DNA from: Rhizobium anhuiense
Lineage (GTDB): Bacteria; Pseudomonadota; Alphaproteobacteria; Rhizobiales; Rhizobiaceae
Assembly (NCBI RefSeq): GCF_003985145.1
Contig: NZ_ML133529.1
Coordinates: forward strand, 62,001 to 126,000
Reading direction: 5' to 3'
DNA length: 64,000 bases
The position numbers were made by a program, and so were the translations under genes. Position 1 is the first letter of the stretch; every line of letters starts with the position of its first letter. The notes beneath the pieces were generated by a model. It was given only the letters and a program-made list of their open reading frames with translations, ran no database searches and was not told the DNA's origin. Shown piece by piece: positions 7,996 to 18,017 of the stretch.

Positions 7996-9069
7996 ATGAG
8001 AACCATTCTGGTCGCCACAGCGATCGTATGCGCCATCGGTCTCGGATCATGCAGCGATGCGGGCGGGCCGACTGAGTCCACCCCGCGGCAGGTCACCGTC
8101 GTCGTCGCCAAACCCGAGCCGCTGGTTGAGGGCGGCGCGATCACCGGAGAAGTCCGCGCACGTGTCCAGACCGATCTGTCCTTCCGCGTCAGCGGCAAGA
8201 TCATTGAACGGCTGGTGGAAGTCGGACAGTCCGTGAAGGCGGGGCAGCTGCTGGCGCGGATCGATCCGGAAGAGCAGAAGGCCGAACTGGATGTGGCGGC
8301 TGCCAATCTTCAGTCGGCTGAAGCCCAGCAGACCCAGGCACAGCTCGCCTATGACCGCCAGCAGAGCCTGTTTCGAACGCAGGTGACGACGCGCGCGGCG
8401 CTCGACCAGGCGCAGGAGGCGCTTCTGACCGCGCAGGCATCGACGAAGTCGGCGCAGGCGCTGTTGGAAACGGCTCAGGACACTTTGTCCTACACGGAGC
8501 TGAAGGCGGATGCCGACGGGATGATCACCGCCCGCAATGCCGAGGTCGGGCAGGTGGCGCAGGCCGCGCAGGTCGTCTTCACCCTTGCCCATGACGGCGA
8601 CCGGGATGCCGTCTTCGAGGTGGTCGAAAGCGCGTTCCTACGCCCGATCGACGGCGACGGAACTGTGACCCTTCTGTCGGACCCTTCACAGAAGATCGCG
8701 GCGAAGGTGCGCGAGATTTCGCCGACCATCGATTCCTCCACCGGAACCATCAAGGTCAAGGTTGCGATATCGAGCGACGCGCCCATTCCCCTCGGCGCTC
8801 CCGTCGTCGGGAGATTCAATTACGTCTCGCAGGACGTCATCCAGCTTCCCTGGTCCGCCATGACGTCCAAGGACGGCAAGCCGGCCGTCTGGATCGTCGA
8901 TCCCGCATCCTCCGCGGTTTCGGCAAGGGCTGTGGATGTCGCCGGCTACGAGACCGGCAGCTTCATCGTCAAATCAGGCGTGTCGGCGGGTGACGTCGTG
9001 GTGACCGACGGGACCAAGTTCCTCAGGCCGGCTGAAATCGTGTCTTATGTCAAGGAAGCTTCCAAGTGA
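7996..9069 (+). CDS. RND efflux periplasmic adaptor (HlyD/AcrA family), lipoprotein, first copy
   Basis: This 357-residue membrane-fusion protein starts at the ATG at 7996, preceded by AGAGGT. A longer upstream frame would run through the operator and has no signal sequence. The N-terminus is a lipoprotein signal with the lipobox Cys at residue 19 (LGSC). The biotinyl-lipoyl half-motif, an Ala/Gln-rich coiled-coil hairpin (roughly residues 95-165) and a beta-barrel follow in the usual order. It is coupled by a GTGA overlap to a second adaptor. It should bridge the RND pump to an outer-membrane channel. Confidence 0.9.
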   Translation: MRTILVATAIVCAIGLGSCSDAGGPTESTPRQVTVVVAKPEPLVEGGAITGEVRARVQTDLSFRVSGKIIERLVEVGQSVKAGQLLARIDPEEQKAELDVAAANLQSAEAQQTQAQLAYDRQQSLFRTQVTTRAALDQAQEALLTAQASTKSAQALLETAQDTLSYTELKADADGMITARNAEVGQVAQAAQVVFTLAHDGDRDAVFEVVESAFLRPIDGDGTVTLLSDPSQKIAAKVREISPTIDSSTGTIKVKVAISSDAPIPLGAPVVGRFNYVSQDVIQLPWSAMTSKDGKPAVWIVDPASSAVSARAVDVAGYETGSFIVKSGVSAGDVVVTDGTKFLRPAEIVSYVKEASK

Positions 9070-10151
9070 GTATTCGTCCCAAGATAGTCGCCCTGATGAT
9101 GGGTACGGCCCTGATTTCCTCCTGCACGAAGCAGGAGGAAAGCAAGGAGGATGCGCCCCGTCCCGTGCTGTCGATGACAGTCAAACAGACGTCCGTTTCG
9201 AGCCTCAGCCTGACCGGCACGATCGAACCGACGATCGAGACCGAACTCGGCTTCCGGATTCTCGGGCGGATGATCGCCCGCAATGTCAATGTCGGGGATA
9301 TCGTCAAGCGGGGCGACGTCGTCGCCGCCATCGATCCGCTGGCGCTGGAGCTTGCCGTGCGTAACGCACAGTCGGACGTGGAGAACAGCGACGCCCAGCT
9401 CAGAAACGCGGTGACCACGGAGCAGCGCCAGCGGGCGCTGGTGGAGTCGCGTTCCGGCACGGAAGCCTCGCTCGAAGAGGCCGAGCAGGCGAGACGGACG
9501 GCCGCGGCCGCCGTGGCCAAGGCGCAGGCCAACCTCGACAAGGCCAAGGAGCAGCTCGGCTACGCGCAGCTTCAGGCGGAATTCGATGGCGTGGTGACGG
9601 CGACCTCGGCCGAGGTCGGACAGGTCGTCTCGGCCGGCCAGACGGTCGTGACCATCGCCCGGCCGGACAGGCGCGACGCCGTGGTCGATGTGCCACAGGC
9701 AGCCGCCCAGAAACTGAAAATCGGCGCGCCTTTCGAAGTGACGCTGCAGCTCGATCCGACCATCCGCACATCCGGGGTGGTGCGCGAGATCGCGCCGGAG
9801 GCGGAGACCGCCACCCGCACGAGCAGAACCAAGATCGCGCTCAGCGATCCGCCTGAAACTTTCAGGCTCGGCTCCGTCATCTCGGCCTCGGCAACCATTG
9901 CCGCCGATCCGCAGATCGTTCTGCCTTCCTCTGCCATCCTTGTCGGCAGCGACGGCCCGAGCGTCTGGATCGTCGACGCGCCGGCCAAAAAGGTATCGCT
10001 GCGCCGCGTGACGATCGACGGCGACGTCGAAGACGGCGGTACCGTCCGCGTCACCGAAGGGATCGCCGCTGGAGAACGGGTGGTCGTGGCAGGCGTGCAT
10101 AAACTTGAAGATGGCCAGACCATCAGGATCGACCAGGAGATCAGCCAGTGA
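9066..10151 (+). CDS. RND efflux periplasmic adaptor (HlyD/AcrA family), lipoprotein, second copy
   Basis: This 361-residue adaptor begins with a GTG at 9066 that overlaps the stop of the previous gene (GTGA). It has a lipoprotein signal with Cys20 (LISSC), a lipoyl-like domain, a coiled-coil hairpin and a beta-barrel. Although clearly paralogous in architecture to the first adaptor, its sequence is quite different. Two adaptors per pump occur in some RND systems and may form a mixed hexamer. Its stop overlaps the pump start (GTGA at 10148). Confidence 0.9.
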   Translation: MSIRPKIVALMMGTALISSCTKQEESKEDAPRPVLSMTVKQTSVSSLSLTGTIEPTIETELGFRILGRMIARNVNVGDIVKRGDVVAAIDPLALELAVRNAQSDVENSDAQLRNAVTTEQRQRALVESRSGTEASLEEAEQARRTAAAAVAKAQANLDKAKEQLGYAQLQAEFDGVVTATSAEVGQVVSAGQTVVTIARPDRRDAVVDVPQAAAQKLKIGAPFEVTLQLDPTIRTSGVVREIAPEAETATRTSRTKIALSDPPETFRLGSVISASATIAADPQIVLPSSAILVGSDGPSVWIVDAPAKKVSLRRVTIDGDVEDGGTVRVTEGIAAGERVVVAGVHKLEDGQTIRIDQEISQ

Positions 10152-13100
10152 AGTCCTTCAACCTTTCCGACTGGGCGCTCGAACACCGTTCGCTCGTCTG
10201 GTACTTCATGATCGTCTTCATTCTCGCAGGCACCTTCTCTTATCTGAACCTCGGCCGCGAGGAAGACCCGAACTTCACGATCAAGACGATGGTGATCACC
10301 GCCCAGTGGCCCGGCGCGTCCGCCGAAGAGGTGACGCGGCAGGTGACCGACAGGATCGAGAAAAAGCTCCAGGAACTGGAATCGCTCGACTACACCAAGA
10401 GCGAGACCGTTGCCGGCCAGACGACCGTCTTCGTCGAACTGCTGCCGACGACCAAGGCCAGGGATGTCGCACCGACCTGGCTGCGCATCCGCAACATGAT
10501 CGCCGACATCAAGGGCGATTTCCCGAGCGGGGTCGTCGGTCCCTTCTTCAACGATCGCTTCGGCGACGTGTTCGGCAACATCTATGCCTTCACGAGCGAC
10601 GGACTGACCCAGCGGCAGCTTCGCGATCTCGTCGAAAATGCCCGCTCCGAGGTTTTGACCGTGCCCAACGTCGGCAAGGTCGATGTGATCGGCGCTCAAG
10701 ACGAGGCGATCTATCTGGAATTCTCCACGCGCCAGATCGCAGCGCTCGGCATCGACCAGCAGTCAGTCATCCAGACCCTGCAGGCGCAGAATGCCGTCAC
10801 CCAGTCCGGCTTCGTCGATGCCGGGCCGGAGCGCATCGCCCTGCGGGTGAGCGGACAGTTCACTTCCGAGGAAAGCCTCCGGACGATCAACCTCAGGATC
10901 AACGACCGCTTCTTCCCGTTGACCGATGTCGCCACGATCAAACGCGGCTACGTCGATCCGCCCTCGTCGCTGTTCCGGTTCAAGGGCCAGCCCGCCATCG
11001 GGCTTGCCATCGGCATGAAGCAGGGCGCCAATCTCCTGGAATTCGGCGAGGCGCTGGACGCACAGATGAAGCGCGTCGTCGCCGATCTTCCGATCGGCGT
11101 GGACGTCCACCGCGTTTCCGACCAGCCTGCCGTCGTCGACGAAGCGGTGTCCGGCTTTACCCGCGCACTCTTCGAAGCAATCGTCATCGTGCTCGTCATC
11201 AGCTTCATCAGTCTCGGTCTTCGCGCCGGCATGGTGGTGGCGATCTCCATACCTCTCGTGCTCGCCATCACCTTCGTGGTGATGGAATATTCCGGCATTT
11301 CGCTTCAGCGTATCTCGCTCGGCGCGCTCATCATCGCGCTCGGACTGCTCGTTGACGACGCGATGATCGCCGTCGAGATGATGGTTGCCCGCCTGGAGGC
11401 GGGCGACGATCTCAGGAAAGCCGCCACCTACGTCTACACGTCGACCGCCTTTCCGATGCTGACGGGAACGCTCGTCACCGTCGCGGGCTTCATTCCGGTT
11501 GGTCTCAACAGCAGCGCCGCCGGCGAATTCACCTTCACGCTGTTCGTGGTCATCGCGGTGTCGCTGATCGTTTCCTGGGTGGTGGCGGTGTTGTTTACTC
11601 CGCTTCTCGGCGTCACGATCCTGCCGAAGACCATGAAGTCGCATCATGAGAAGAAGGGGCGCTTCGCCTCGATCTTCTCCTGGCTTCTGGGGCTGGCGAT
11701 GCGCTGGCGTTGGGTCACCATCATCCTCACGGTCGGCGTCTTCGGCCTTTCGGTCGGCGGCATGGGGCTGGTGCAGCAGCAGTTCTTCCCGAACTCGGAC
11801 AGAACCGAGCTCGTGATCGACTGGAATCTTCCCCACAACAGCTCGATCGCCGAGACCAACAGGCAGATGGCCAAGTTCGAAAAGGAGATGCTGGCCGACA
11901 ATAAGGATATCGATCACTGGACGACCTATGTCGGCCAGGGTGCGCCCCGCTTCATCCTGTCTTTCGACGTGCAGACACCCGATGTCACCTTCGGACAGAC
12001 GATCATCGTCACGAAGGGGCTCGACGTGCGCGACAAGGTGCGGGCGGAGCTGCAGGACTATCTGACAAAAACCTTCCCCGGCACCGACGCCTTCGTGAAG
12101 CTTCTCGACATCGGCCCGCCGGTGGGCAAGCCGGTTCAGTACCGGATCAGCGGCCCCGATATTCAAAAGGTTCGCGACATCTCGCAGCAATTTGCCGGCG
12201 TCGTCGGCTCGCATCCGCTGCTGTCGAACATGGTCCTGGACTGGAACGAGCCGTCCCGCGTGGTGAAGGTCGACGTGCTGCAGGACAAGGCGCGCCAGCT
12301 CGGCGTTTCCTCGGAGGATATTGCCACCGCCCTCAACGGCATCGTCGAAGGCTCGACGGCAACGCAGGTCCGCGACGATATCTATCTGGTCAACGTCATC
12401 GGGCGAGCCAGGGCATCCGAACGGGACTCCATCCAGACGCTGCAGAACCTGCAGCTTTCCACCTCCAACGGCAAGGTCGTGCCTCTTTCGGCCGTGGCGA
12501 ACTTCCGCTACGAACTCGAGCAGCCGACGATCTGGCGTCGTGACCGGCAACCCACCATCACGCTCAAGGCTGCCGTCATCGGTTCGACACAGCCGGCCAC
12601 CATCGTCGACCAGCTGAAGCCGAAGGTCGAGGAGTTCCAGAAGAACCTCCCGGTGGGATACAAGGTGGAAGTGGGTGGCGCGGTCGAATCCAGCGCGGAA
12701 GCCCAAGGGCCGATCGCTGCGGTCGCTCCGCTGATGCTCTTTACGATGGCGACGATCCTGATGATCCAGCTGCAGAGCTTCAGCCGCCTTTTCCTGGTGT
12801 TCGCCGTCGCGCCGACGGCCCTGATCGGCGTGGTCGCAGCACTCTTGCTAAGCAACGCCCCCATGGGCTTCGTCGCGATCCTCGGCGTGCTGGCGCTGAT
12901 CGGCATCCTGATCCGCAACTCGGTTATCCTGGTCGTCCAGATCGAGCATCTGCGCAGCGAAGGAATGGCGCCATGGAAGGCGGTCATCGAAGCCACCGAA
13001 CACCGCATGCGGCCGATCATGCTGACGGCCGCCGCCGCCACCCTCGCGCTGATCCCGATCTCGCGCGAAATCTTCTGGGGGCCGATGGCCTACGCCATGA

Positions 13101-13219
13101 TGGGCGGCATCGTCGTCGGCACCGCGCTCACCCTGCTGTTCCTGCCTGCGCTCTATGTCGCCTGGTTCCGGATCCCGCGCGATGAAGACGTCCAGGCCGA
13201 CGCCGTTGCAGAAGCATGA
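10148..13219 (+). CDS. RND-family efflux pump, inner-membrane transporter
   Basis: This 1023-residue proton-driven RND transporter starts at a GTG overlapping the second adaptor. The architecture is standard: a first membrane span near residues 16-34, a large periplasmic loop, a block of spans, a second periplasmic loop and a final block. The conserved pair of Asp residues in the fourth span (GLLVDDAMIAVEM, D403-D404) matches the proton relay of AcrB. Substrates are probably hydrophobic drugs or plant phenolics, judged from the TetR control. No outer-membrane TolC-type gene is present in the operon. Confidence 0.93.
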   Translation: MKSFNLSDWALEHRSLVWYFMIVFILAGTFSYLNLGREEDPNFTIKTMVITAQWPGASAEEVTRQVTDRIEKKLQELESLDYTKSETVAGQTTVFVELLPTTKARDVAPTWLRIRNMIADIKGDFPSGVVGPFFNDRFGDVFGNIYAFTSDGLTQRQLRDLVENARSEVLTVPNVGKVDVIGAQDEAIYLEFSTRQIAALGIDQQSVIQTLQAQNAVTQSGFVDAGPERIALRVSGQFTSEESLRTINLRINDRFFPLTDVATIKRGYVDPPSSLFRFKGQPAIGLAIGMKQGANLLEFGEALDAQMKRVVADLPIGVDVHRVSDQPAVVDEAVSGFTRALFEAIVIVLVISFISLGLRAGMVVAISIPLVLAITFVVMEYSGISLQRISLGALIIALGLLVDDAMIAVEMMVARLEAGDDLRKAATYVYTSTAFPMLTGTLVTVAGFIPVGLNSSAAGEFTFTLFVVIAVSLIVSWVVAVLFTPLLGVTILPKTMKSHHEKKGRFASIFSWLLGLAMRWRWVTIILTVGVFGLSVGGMGLVQQQFFPNSDRTELVIDWNLPHNSSIAETNRQMAKFEKEMLADNKDIDHWTTYVGQGAPRFILSFDVQTPDVTFGQTIIVTKGLDVRDKVRAELQDYLTKTFPGTDAFVKLLDIGPPVGKPVQYRISGPDIQKVRDISQQFAGVVGSHPLLSNMVLDWNEPSRVVKVDVLQDKARQLGVSSEDIATALNGIVEGSTATQVRDDIYLVNVIGRARASERDSIQTLQNLQLSTSNGKVVPLSAVANFRYELEQPTIWRRDRQPTITLKAAVIGSTQPATIVDQLKPKVEEFQKNLPVGYKVEVGGAVESSAEAQGPIAAVAPLMLFTMATILMIQLQSFSRLFLVFAVAPTALIGVVAALLLSNAPMGFVAILGVLALIGILIRNSVILVVQIEHLRSEGMAPWKAVIEATEHRMRPIMLTAAAATLALIPISREIFWGPMAYAMMGGIVVGTALTLLFLPALYVAWFRIPRDEDVQADAVAEA

Positions 13220-13295
13220 GCACGCGTGTCCCCGAATATCGCATGCGGCCGCCAGGGCGGCCGCTGCATCTCCTGGTCTCCGAGGGGACGGCTCG

Positions 13296-14465
13296 ATGAC
13301 GGAACTGCGTTTGAAATGGCTTCCGAAGGGCGCGCCGGCGATGCTGGCCACGATCGGTCTGGCAGTGCTCGCCGGTTGCGCCACGAGGCCCTCGCCAGAG
13401 GTCTTGAACCCGGTCCATCTGGCGGGTCATCGCGATGAAGCCTCTCATGCGGATGACGTCGCACCGGATCGCGTGAGCGTTCTTGCCGCGACCAACAGAA
13501 CTCCCGACAGTGTGCGGGGCGGCTTCGGCAGTGCATGGGCTGACAATCTCACCTACGAGCAGTACGCATTTTCGGTCCCTTCCGGCAGGAAGAATACCGC
13601 CATCACTTACCCCAGCGCAAAACCGGATCCCGAACGCCAATTTGCGGTCGTCGAGCGCAAGCAGCTGCCGAAGGACGCCTTCGTGCATCAGGCGCTCGCC
13701 TCCGTGCAACCCGACGGCACCGTCGGCATCTTCGTGCATGGCTACAACTACAGCTACCAGGAGGCGCTCTATCGCACCGCCCAGATCGCCGCGGACGCCA
13801 ACATTCCGGGTGCACCGATCCTGTTTTCCTGGCCCTCGGCTGCGGCCGTTGCCGGCTATGTCGCCGACCGGGATGCGGCGCTCTCCTCGCGCAGCGACCT
13901 CGACGCCCTCGTCAGATCGCTTTCGGCTTCCGGGAAGGTGAAACGCATCATTCTTTTCGGCCACAGCATGGGCGGGTTCCTGGTCATGGAAACGGTGCGT
14001 CAGCTCAACCTGGAACATCGCGATGACGTCATCGCCAAGCTGGCGGTAATCCTGGCCGCCCCTGACATCGACGTCGATGTCTTCCGATCCCAGCTGAAGG
14101 ATATCGGGCGCATGCCGCTCCCGATATCCCTTCTCGTCTCGAAGGATGACCGGGCGCTCGTGGCTTCGAGTTTCATCGCGGGGGAGCGGCCGCGCGTCGG
14201 GCGCCTCGATATCGACGATCCCGTCATCGAGGAGGCTGCCTTGAAGGAAAGGCTTCGGGTCATCGACATCACTTCGATCCAGGCCTCCGACGGGCTGGGG
14301 CATGACCGCTATGCATCGCTCGCCAAGTTCGGCGCGCAGCTCGCCTCCTTCGAAAGCGGGCGGCGTTCGACCGCCGGTGATGTTGGTGCCTATGTCTTCG
14401 ATGCCGCCGGCGCCGCGGTGGCAAGTCCGTTTCGCCTGGCAGGACGTGTCGTCGGCGCGCAATGA
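13296..14465 (+). CDS. Alpha/beta-hydrolase lipoprotein (DUF900-like)
   Basis: This 389-residue protein starts at the ATG at 13296 behind GAGGGGA; the longer frame would overlap the pump gene. A lipoprotein signal ends in LAGC with Cys28. The core is a serine hydrolase with FVHGYNYSYQEAL, FSWPS and the nucleophile elbow GHSMGG (Ser224), a set characteristic of the DUF900 family. It is on the same strand as the pump, 76 bp later, and so probably co-transcribed. It may act on an envelope lipid or ester, but its substrate is unknown. Confidence 0.82.
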   Translation: MTELRLKWLPKGAPAMLATIGLAVLAGCATRPSPEVLNPVHLAGHRDEASHADDVAPDRVSVLAATNRTPDSVRGGFGSAWADNLTYEQYAFSVPSGRKNTAITYPSAKPDPERQFAVVERKQLPKDAFVHQALASVQPDGTVGIFVHGYNYSYQEALYRTAQIAADANIPGAPILFSWPSAAAVAGYVADRDAALSSRSDLDALVRSLSASGKVKRIILFGHSMGGFLVMETVRQLNLEHRDDVIAKLAVILAAPDIDVDVFRSQLKDIGRMPLPISLLVSKDDRALVASSFIAGERPRVGRLDIDDPVIEEAALKERLRVIDITSIQASDGLGHDRYASLAKFGAQLASFESGRRSTAGDVGAYVFDAAGAAVASPFRLAGRVVGAQ

Positions 14466-14615
14466 ATGGACTGAAGTAAGAGCCGGCGGCGATGGCTAAT
14501 CCTCAGGCATCGCCAAGAGATGTGTACAATGTGACTATCAAATTGTCAGATGCCCAAATGAAGAGCAGACTTCCGCCTGTGGTCAAATTGACCTCGAGGA
14601 TATGGGAGGGCATTC

Positions 14616-16067
14616 ATGAGCGTACGAAATCCGTCTCCCTCGTTGTATAACGAGGATCTTGCACCCGCCGAGGAGCGCAAATGGGGTGCATTCAGCATCT
14701 TCAATGTCTGGACATCTGATGTCCACAGCCTGTGGGGCTATTATCTGGCGGCGAGCCTGTTCCTGCTGTGCGGCAGCTTCGTCAATTTCGTCATCGCCAT
14801 CGGCATCGGATCCCTCGTCATCTTCTTTCTGATGAGCCTGGTCGGCAATGCCGGCGTGCGTACCGGCGTACCCTTTCCGGTTCTCGCGCGCGCCTCCTTC
14901 GGCACATTCGGGGCGAATGTTCCGGCACTGGTCCGCGCGGTGGTCGCCTGCTTCTGGTATGGGGCGCAAACCGCGGCCGCGTCCGGCGCTATCGTCGCCT
15001 TGCTGATCCGCAACGAAAGCCTGCTCGCCTTCCATCAGAACAGCCACCTGCTCGGCCACTCGACCCTCGAAGTCATCTGCTACGTCATCGTCTGGGGTTT
15101 GCAATTGCTGATCATCCAGCGGGGGATGGAAACGGTTCGCAAATTCCAGGATTGGGCCGGTCCCGCCGTCTGGATCATGATGCTGATCCTCGCAGTCTAT
15201 CTGGTCGTCAAATCCGGCACCTTCTCTTTCGGTTCCGAAATCCCGCGCGAAGTGCTGATCGAGAAGACCAAGGATGCCGGCGTGCCGGGTGAACCCGGCT
15301 CGATCGCGGCGCTTGCCGCCGTGGCGGCCACCTGGATCACCTATTTCGCGGCGCTCTACCTGAACTTCTGCGATTTCTCGCGCTATGCCACGAGCGAAAA
15401 GGCGCTGCGGAAAGGCAACCTCTGGGGGCTGCCGATCAATCTCCTGGCGTTCTGCCTCGTCGCGGGTGTTACGACCACGGCCGCCTTCACGGTCTATGGC
15501 GAGGTCTTGCTACATCCCGAAATGATATCGGCGAAATTCGAGAGCTGGTTCCTGGCGCTGCTTGCGGCGCTGACATTTGCGATCGCAACGCTCGGCATCA
15601 ACGTCGTCGCGAACTTCGTGTCGCCGGCCTTCGACTTCGCCAATGTCTTCCCGCGGCAGATCAACTTCAAACGCGGGGGATATATCGCCGCCCTGATCGC
15701 TCTCGTGCTTTACCCGTTTGCTCCCTGGGAGACGGGTGCGGCGCATTTCGTCAATTTCATCGGATCGACGATGGGGCCGATCTTCGGCATCATGATGGTG
15801 GACTATTACCTTATCCGGAAAAGCCAGCTGAATGTTGAGGCGCTCTACCATGAGAATGGCGAGTTCCGGTTCCAGAGCGGATGGCACGGCAGCGCCTTCA
15901 TCGCATTTGCCGTGGGAGCGCTGTTCTCCTCGATCCTGCCGACCTTCACGTCCATCCTGCCGGACTGGTGGGGCACCTACGGCTGGTTCTTCGGCGTCGC
16001 CATCGGCGGGGCGATCTATTTCGTGTTGAGAATGGGGGCGCGCCGCAATCCCGCCTTCGCGTCATGA
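14616..16067 (+). CDS. NCS1-family nucleobase/hydantoin:cation symporter
   Basis: This 483-residue protein has about twelve membrane spans. The N-terminus (NEDLAPAEERKWGAFSIFNVW) carries the NCS1 pattern seen in cytosine, allantoin and hydantoin permeases. GGGAGGG lies just upstream of the ATG. It is a single-gene unit closed by a strong terminator at 16075-16105. The substrate is probably a purine breakdown product, hydantoin or related heterocycle; the sequence alone does not decide. Confidence 0.88.
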   Translation: MSVRNPSPSLYNEDLAPAEERKWGAFSIFNVWTSDVHSLWGYYLAASLFLLCGSFVNFVIAIGIGSLVIFFLMSLVGNAGVRTGVPFPVLARASFGTFGANVPALVRAVVACFWYGAQTAAASGAIVALLIRNESLLAFHQNSHLLGHSTLEVICYVIVWGLQLLIIQRGMETVRKFQDWAGPAVWIMMLILAVYLVVKSGTFSFGSEIPREVLIEKTKDAGVPGEPGSIAALAAVAATWITYFAALYLNFCDFSRYATSEKALRKGNLWGLPINLLAFCLVAGVTTTAAFTVYGEVLLHPEMISAKFESWFLALLAALTFAIATLGINVVANFVSPAFDFANVFPRQINFKRGGYIAALIALVLYPFAPWETGAAHFVNFIGSTMGPIFGIMMVDYYLIRKSQLNVEALYHENGEFRFQSGWHGSAFIAFAVGALFSSILPTFTSILPDWWGTYGWFFGVAIGGAIYFVLRMGARRNPAFAS

Positions 16068-16074
16068 CCGAATG

Positions 16075-16105
16075 AAAAGGCGCCCGGCAATTGCCGGGCG
16101 CCTTT
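16075..16105 (+). terminator. Rho-independent-type terminator, usable from both strands
   Basis: AAAGGCGCCCGGCAA and TTGCCGGGCGCCTTT form a perfect 15-base-arm inverted repeat starting 8 bp after the NCS1 stop. A- and T-flanks are on either side. It lies between the convergent NCS1 permease and chemoreceptor genes, so it may serve both. Confidence 0.85.
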
Positions 16106-16133
16106 CATATCCGATTTCCTGCCGCCATGTGTT

Positions 16134-18017
16134 TTAGCGGCGTGCGGCGACCGCATGCATGGTTGGACGGGCAGAGGGCTGCGCCATCGTTCTGGCCGTC
16201 GAGCGAAGGGCTGCGGACTGGCTGGAGGCCCCATCGTCGAGCCTGAACTGGGCGATGAGTTCGCGAAGCTTCTGGGCTTGCTGCGCCAGCGAATCGGATG
16301 CCGCCGTCGACTGTTGCACCATGGTCGCATTCTGTTGCGTCGTCTGGTCCATCCGGTTGACCGCAACATTGACTTCGCTCAGCCCGATGGACTGTTCCTT
16401 CGCAGAGGTGGCGATCGAATCCATATGGTGATTGATCTGGGTGATGAAGCCGCCAATGGTCTTCAGGGCCTGGCCGGTATCGCGCACCAGCTTGACGCCG
16501 CTTTCCACTTCCTTCGAGGAGTTCTGGATCAGGCCCTTGATTTCCTTGGCAGCGCTTGCCGAGCGCTGGGCGAGTTCGCGCACTTCCTGGGCCACGACGG
16601 CAAAGCCCTTGCCGGCCTCGCCGGCTCTTGCCGCTTCGACGCCGGCATTGAGCGCCAGAAGGTTGGTCTGGAAGGCGATCTCGTCGATGACGCTGATGAT
16701 GTTGGAAATCTGCTGCGACGAGGTCTCGATCCGCTCCATCGCCTCTTCGGCGTGGGAGACCACTTCCGCGGAGACCCCGGCACTGCGATTTGCCTCCGTG
16801 GCGACCGTACGCGTCTCCTCGGTTCGCTTGCTGGAGTTCGAGACGTTTGCCGTGATCTCTTCCAGCGCTGCCGCCGTCTCTTCGAGCGAGGCCGCCTGCT
16901 GTTCCGTACGCTTCGAAAGATCGCTCGCCCCTGAGGAGATTTCCCGCGTGCCCTCGTCGATCGTGCCGATGCTTTCGGAAATTGCTCTCAGCGTCGCGCC
17001 AAGCTGGTTGACGGACTGGTTGAAGTCATGGCGCAGCGCCTCGAAGTCGGGGGCGAAGGCCTCGTTGAGCTGGAAGGCGAGGTCGCCTGCGGCCAGTCGC
17101 TTCAAACCGGCGGCGAGACCCGAGGTGGCGATGCGCAGCCGCTCCGAGGCGTCGGCTTCCGCCTGCTGCTGAGCGGCAATGCGATCGCCTTCCGCCCTGT
17201 TGCGGCTTTCCTCGGCTTCCGTTTCCATGCGCTTGTTCGTGATCGCGGCCTGGCGGAAGATCTCCACCGCGCCCGCCATCGATCCGATTTCGTCGGCGCG
17301 GTCGGCAAACGGAATCTTCGAAGCGGTGTCTCCCTCGGCCAGCCGCCGCATCGCGTCGGTGATGCCGGTAATCGGGTTGGCGATGCCTGTCAGCACGAAC
17401 GCGATGGCGCCGAGAACGAGCAGTCCTGCAACGCCGATTGTGGCAAGCAGGTAGAATTCTATGGAGTCGAAGGTTTCCTTGCTGAGTTCGGCAGCCTTGT
17501 TGCTGCCGCTGACGTCCAATTCGACCAGGGTCGTCGTGGCTTCCTTGAGCTTCTCCGAATAGGAGCGCATCTCCCCGCCCAGATATTGCCCGGCTTCTTC
17601 GGTCTTGTTGGCGCGGGAAAGGGCGAGCAACTGCGAGCTGCTGGCGATGTAGCCTCCAACGCTCTCTTTGATCGTCTTGATCAGGTCGCGCTCGTGCTCG
17701 GATGAAGCCAGCGAAAGATAGGCGTCCACCGATTTGCCGACGGTATCCTCGGCGACTTTGATGGCCTCTTCGCGGGTTTTCTTTTCCGCATCCGATTGCG
17801 CGATGATGTGATCACGATAGGCGAGACGCAAATTCGTCATGGCGAGATTGATCGCCTGCGAAGCCTGCACGCTCGGCAGCCAATGGGCAGCAATTTCTTC
17901 GGTGGAGCCGTTCGTCTTTCGAAGGCCGTCGACCGCGAGATAGGCGACAAGGCCGAAAAGAAGAGCTATGCCGCTGAAAATCAACAGCAAACTCGATTTT
18001 ATGTTTGGACGACGCAT
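16134..18017 (-). CDS. Methyl-accepting chemotaxis protein
   Basis: This 627-residue chemoreceptor starts at the ATG at 18017 behind GGGGAC. A first membrane span (about residues 5-25) leads to a four-helix-bundle periplasmic sensor (4HB_MCP). A second span near residues 185-210 is followed by HAMP and a long cytoplasmic coiled coil. The highly conserved signalling hairpin is present (QTNLLALNAGVEAARAGEAG). It relays ligand sensing to CheA/CheW. No CheR/CheB-tethering pentapeptide is seen at the C-terminus (AVAARR). It stands alone, without other che genes nearby. Confidence 0.93.
   Translation of the reverse strand: MRRPNIKSSLLLIFSGIALLFGLVAYLAVDGLRKTNGSTEEIAAHWLPSVQASQAINLAMTNLRLAYRDHIIAQSDAEKKTREEAIKVAEDTVGKSVDAYLSLASSEHERDLIKTIKESVGGYIASSSQLLALSRANKTEEAGQYLGGEMRSYSEKLKEATTTLVELDVSGSNKAAELSKETFDSIEFYLLATIGVAGLLVLGAIAFVLTGIANPITGITDAMRRLAEGDTASKIPFADRADEIGSMAGAVEIFRQAAITNKRMETEAEESRNRAEGDRIAAQQQAEADASERLRIATSGLAAGLKRLAAGDLAFQLNEAFAPDFEALRHDFNQSVNQLGATLRAISESIGTIDEGTREISSGASDLSKRTEQQAASLEETAAALEEITANVSNSSKRTEETRTVATEANRSAGVSAEVVSHAEEAMERIETSSQQISNIISVIDEIAFQTNLLALNAGVEAARAGEAGKGFAVVAQEVRELAQRSASAAKEIKGLIQNSSKEVESGVKLVRDTGQALKTIGGFITQINHHMDSIATSAKEQSIGLSEVNVAVNRMDQTTQQNATMVQQSTAASDSLAQQAQKLRELIAQFRLDDGASSQSAALRSTARTMAQPSARPTMHAVAARR

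Noticed and set aside
10763..12706. 647-residue frame antisense to the RND pump
   Set aside because: Composition is His/Asp/Arg-rich as expected of a GC-rich shadow; the plus strand encodes a clear RND transporter.
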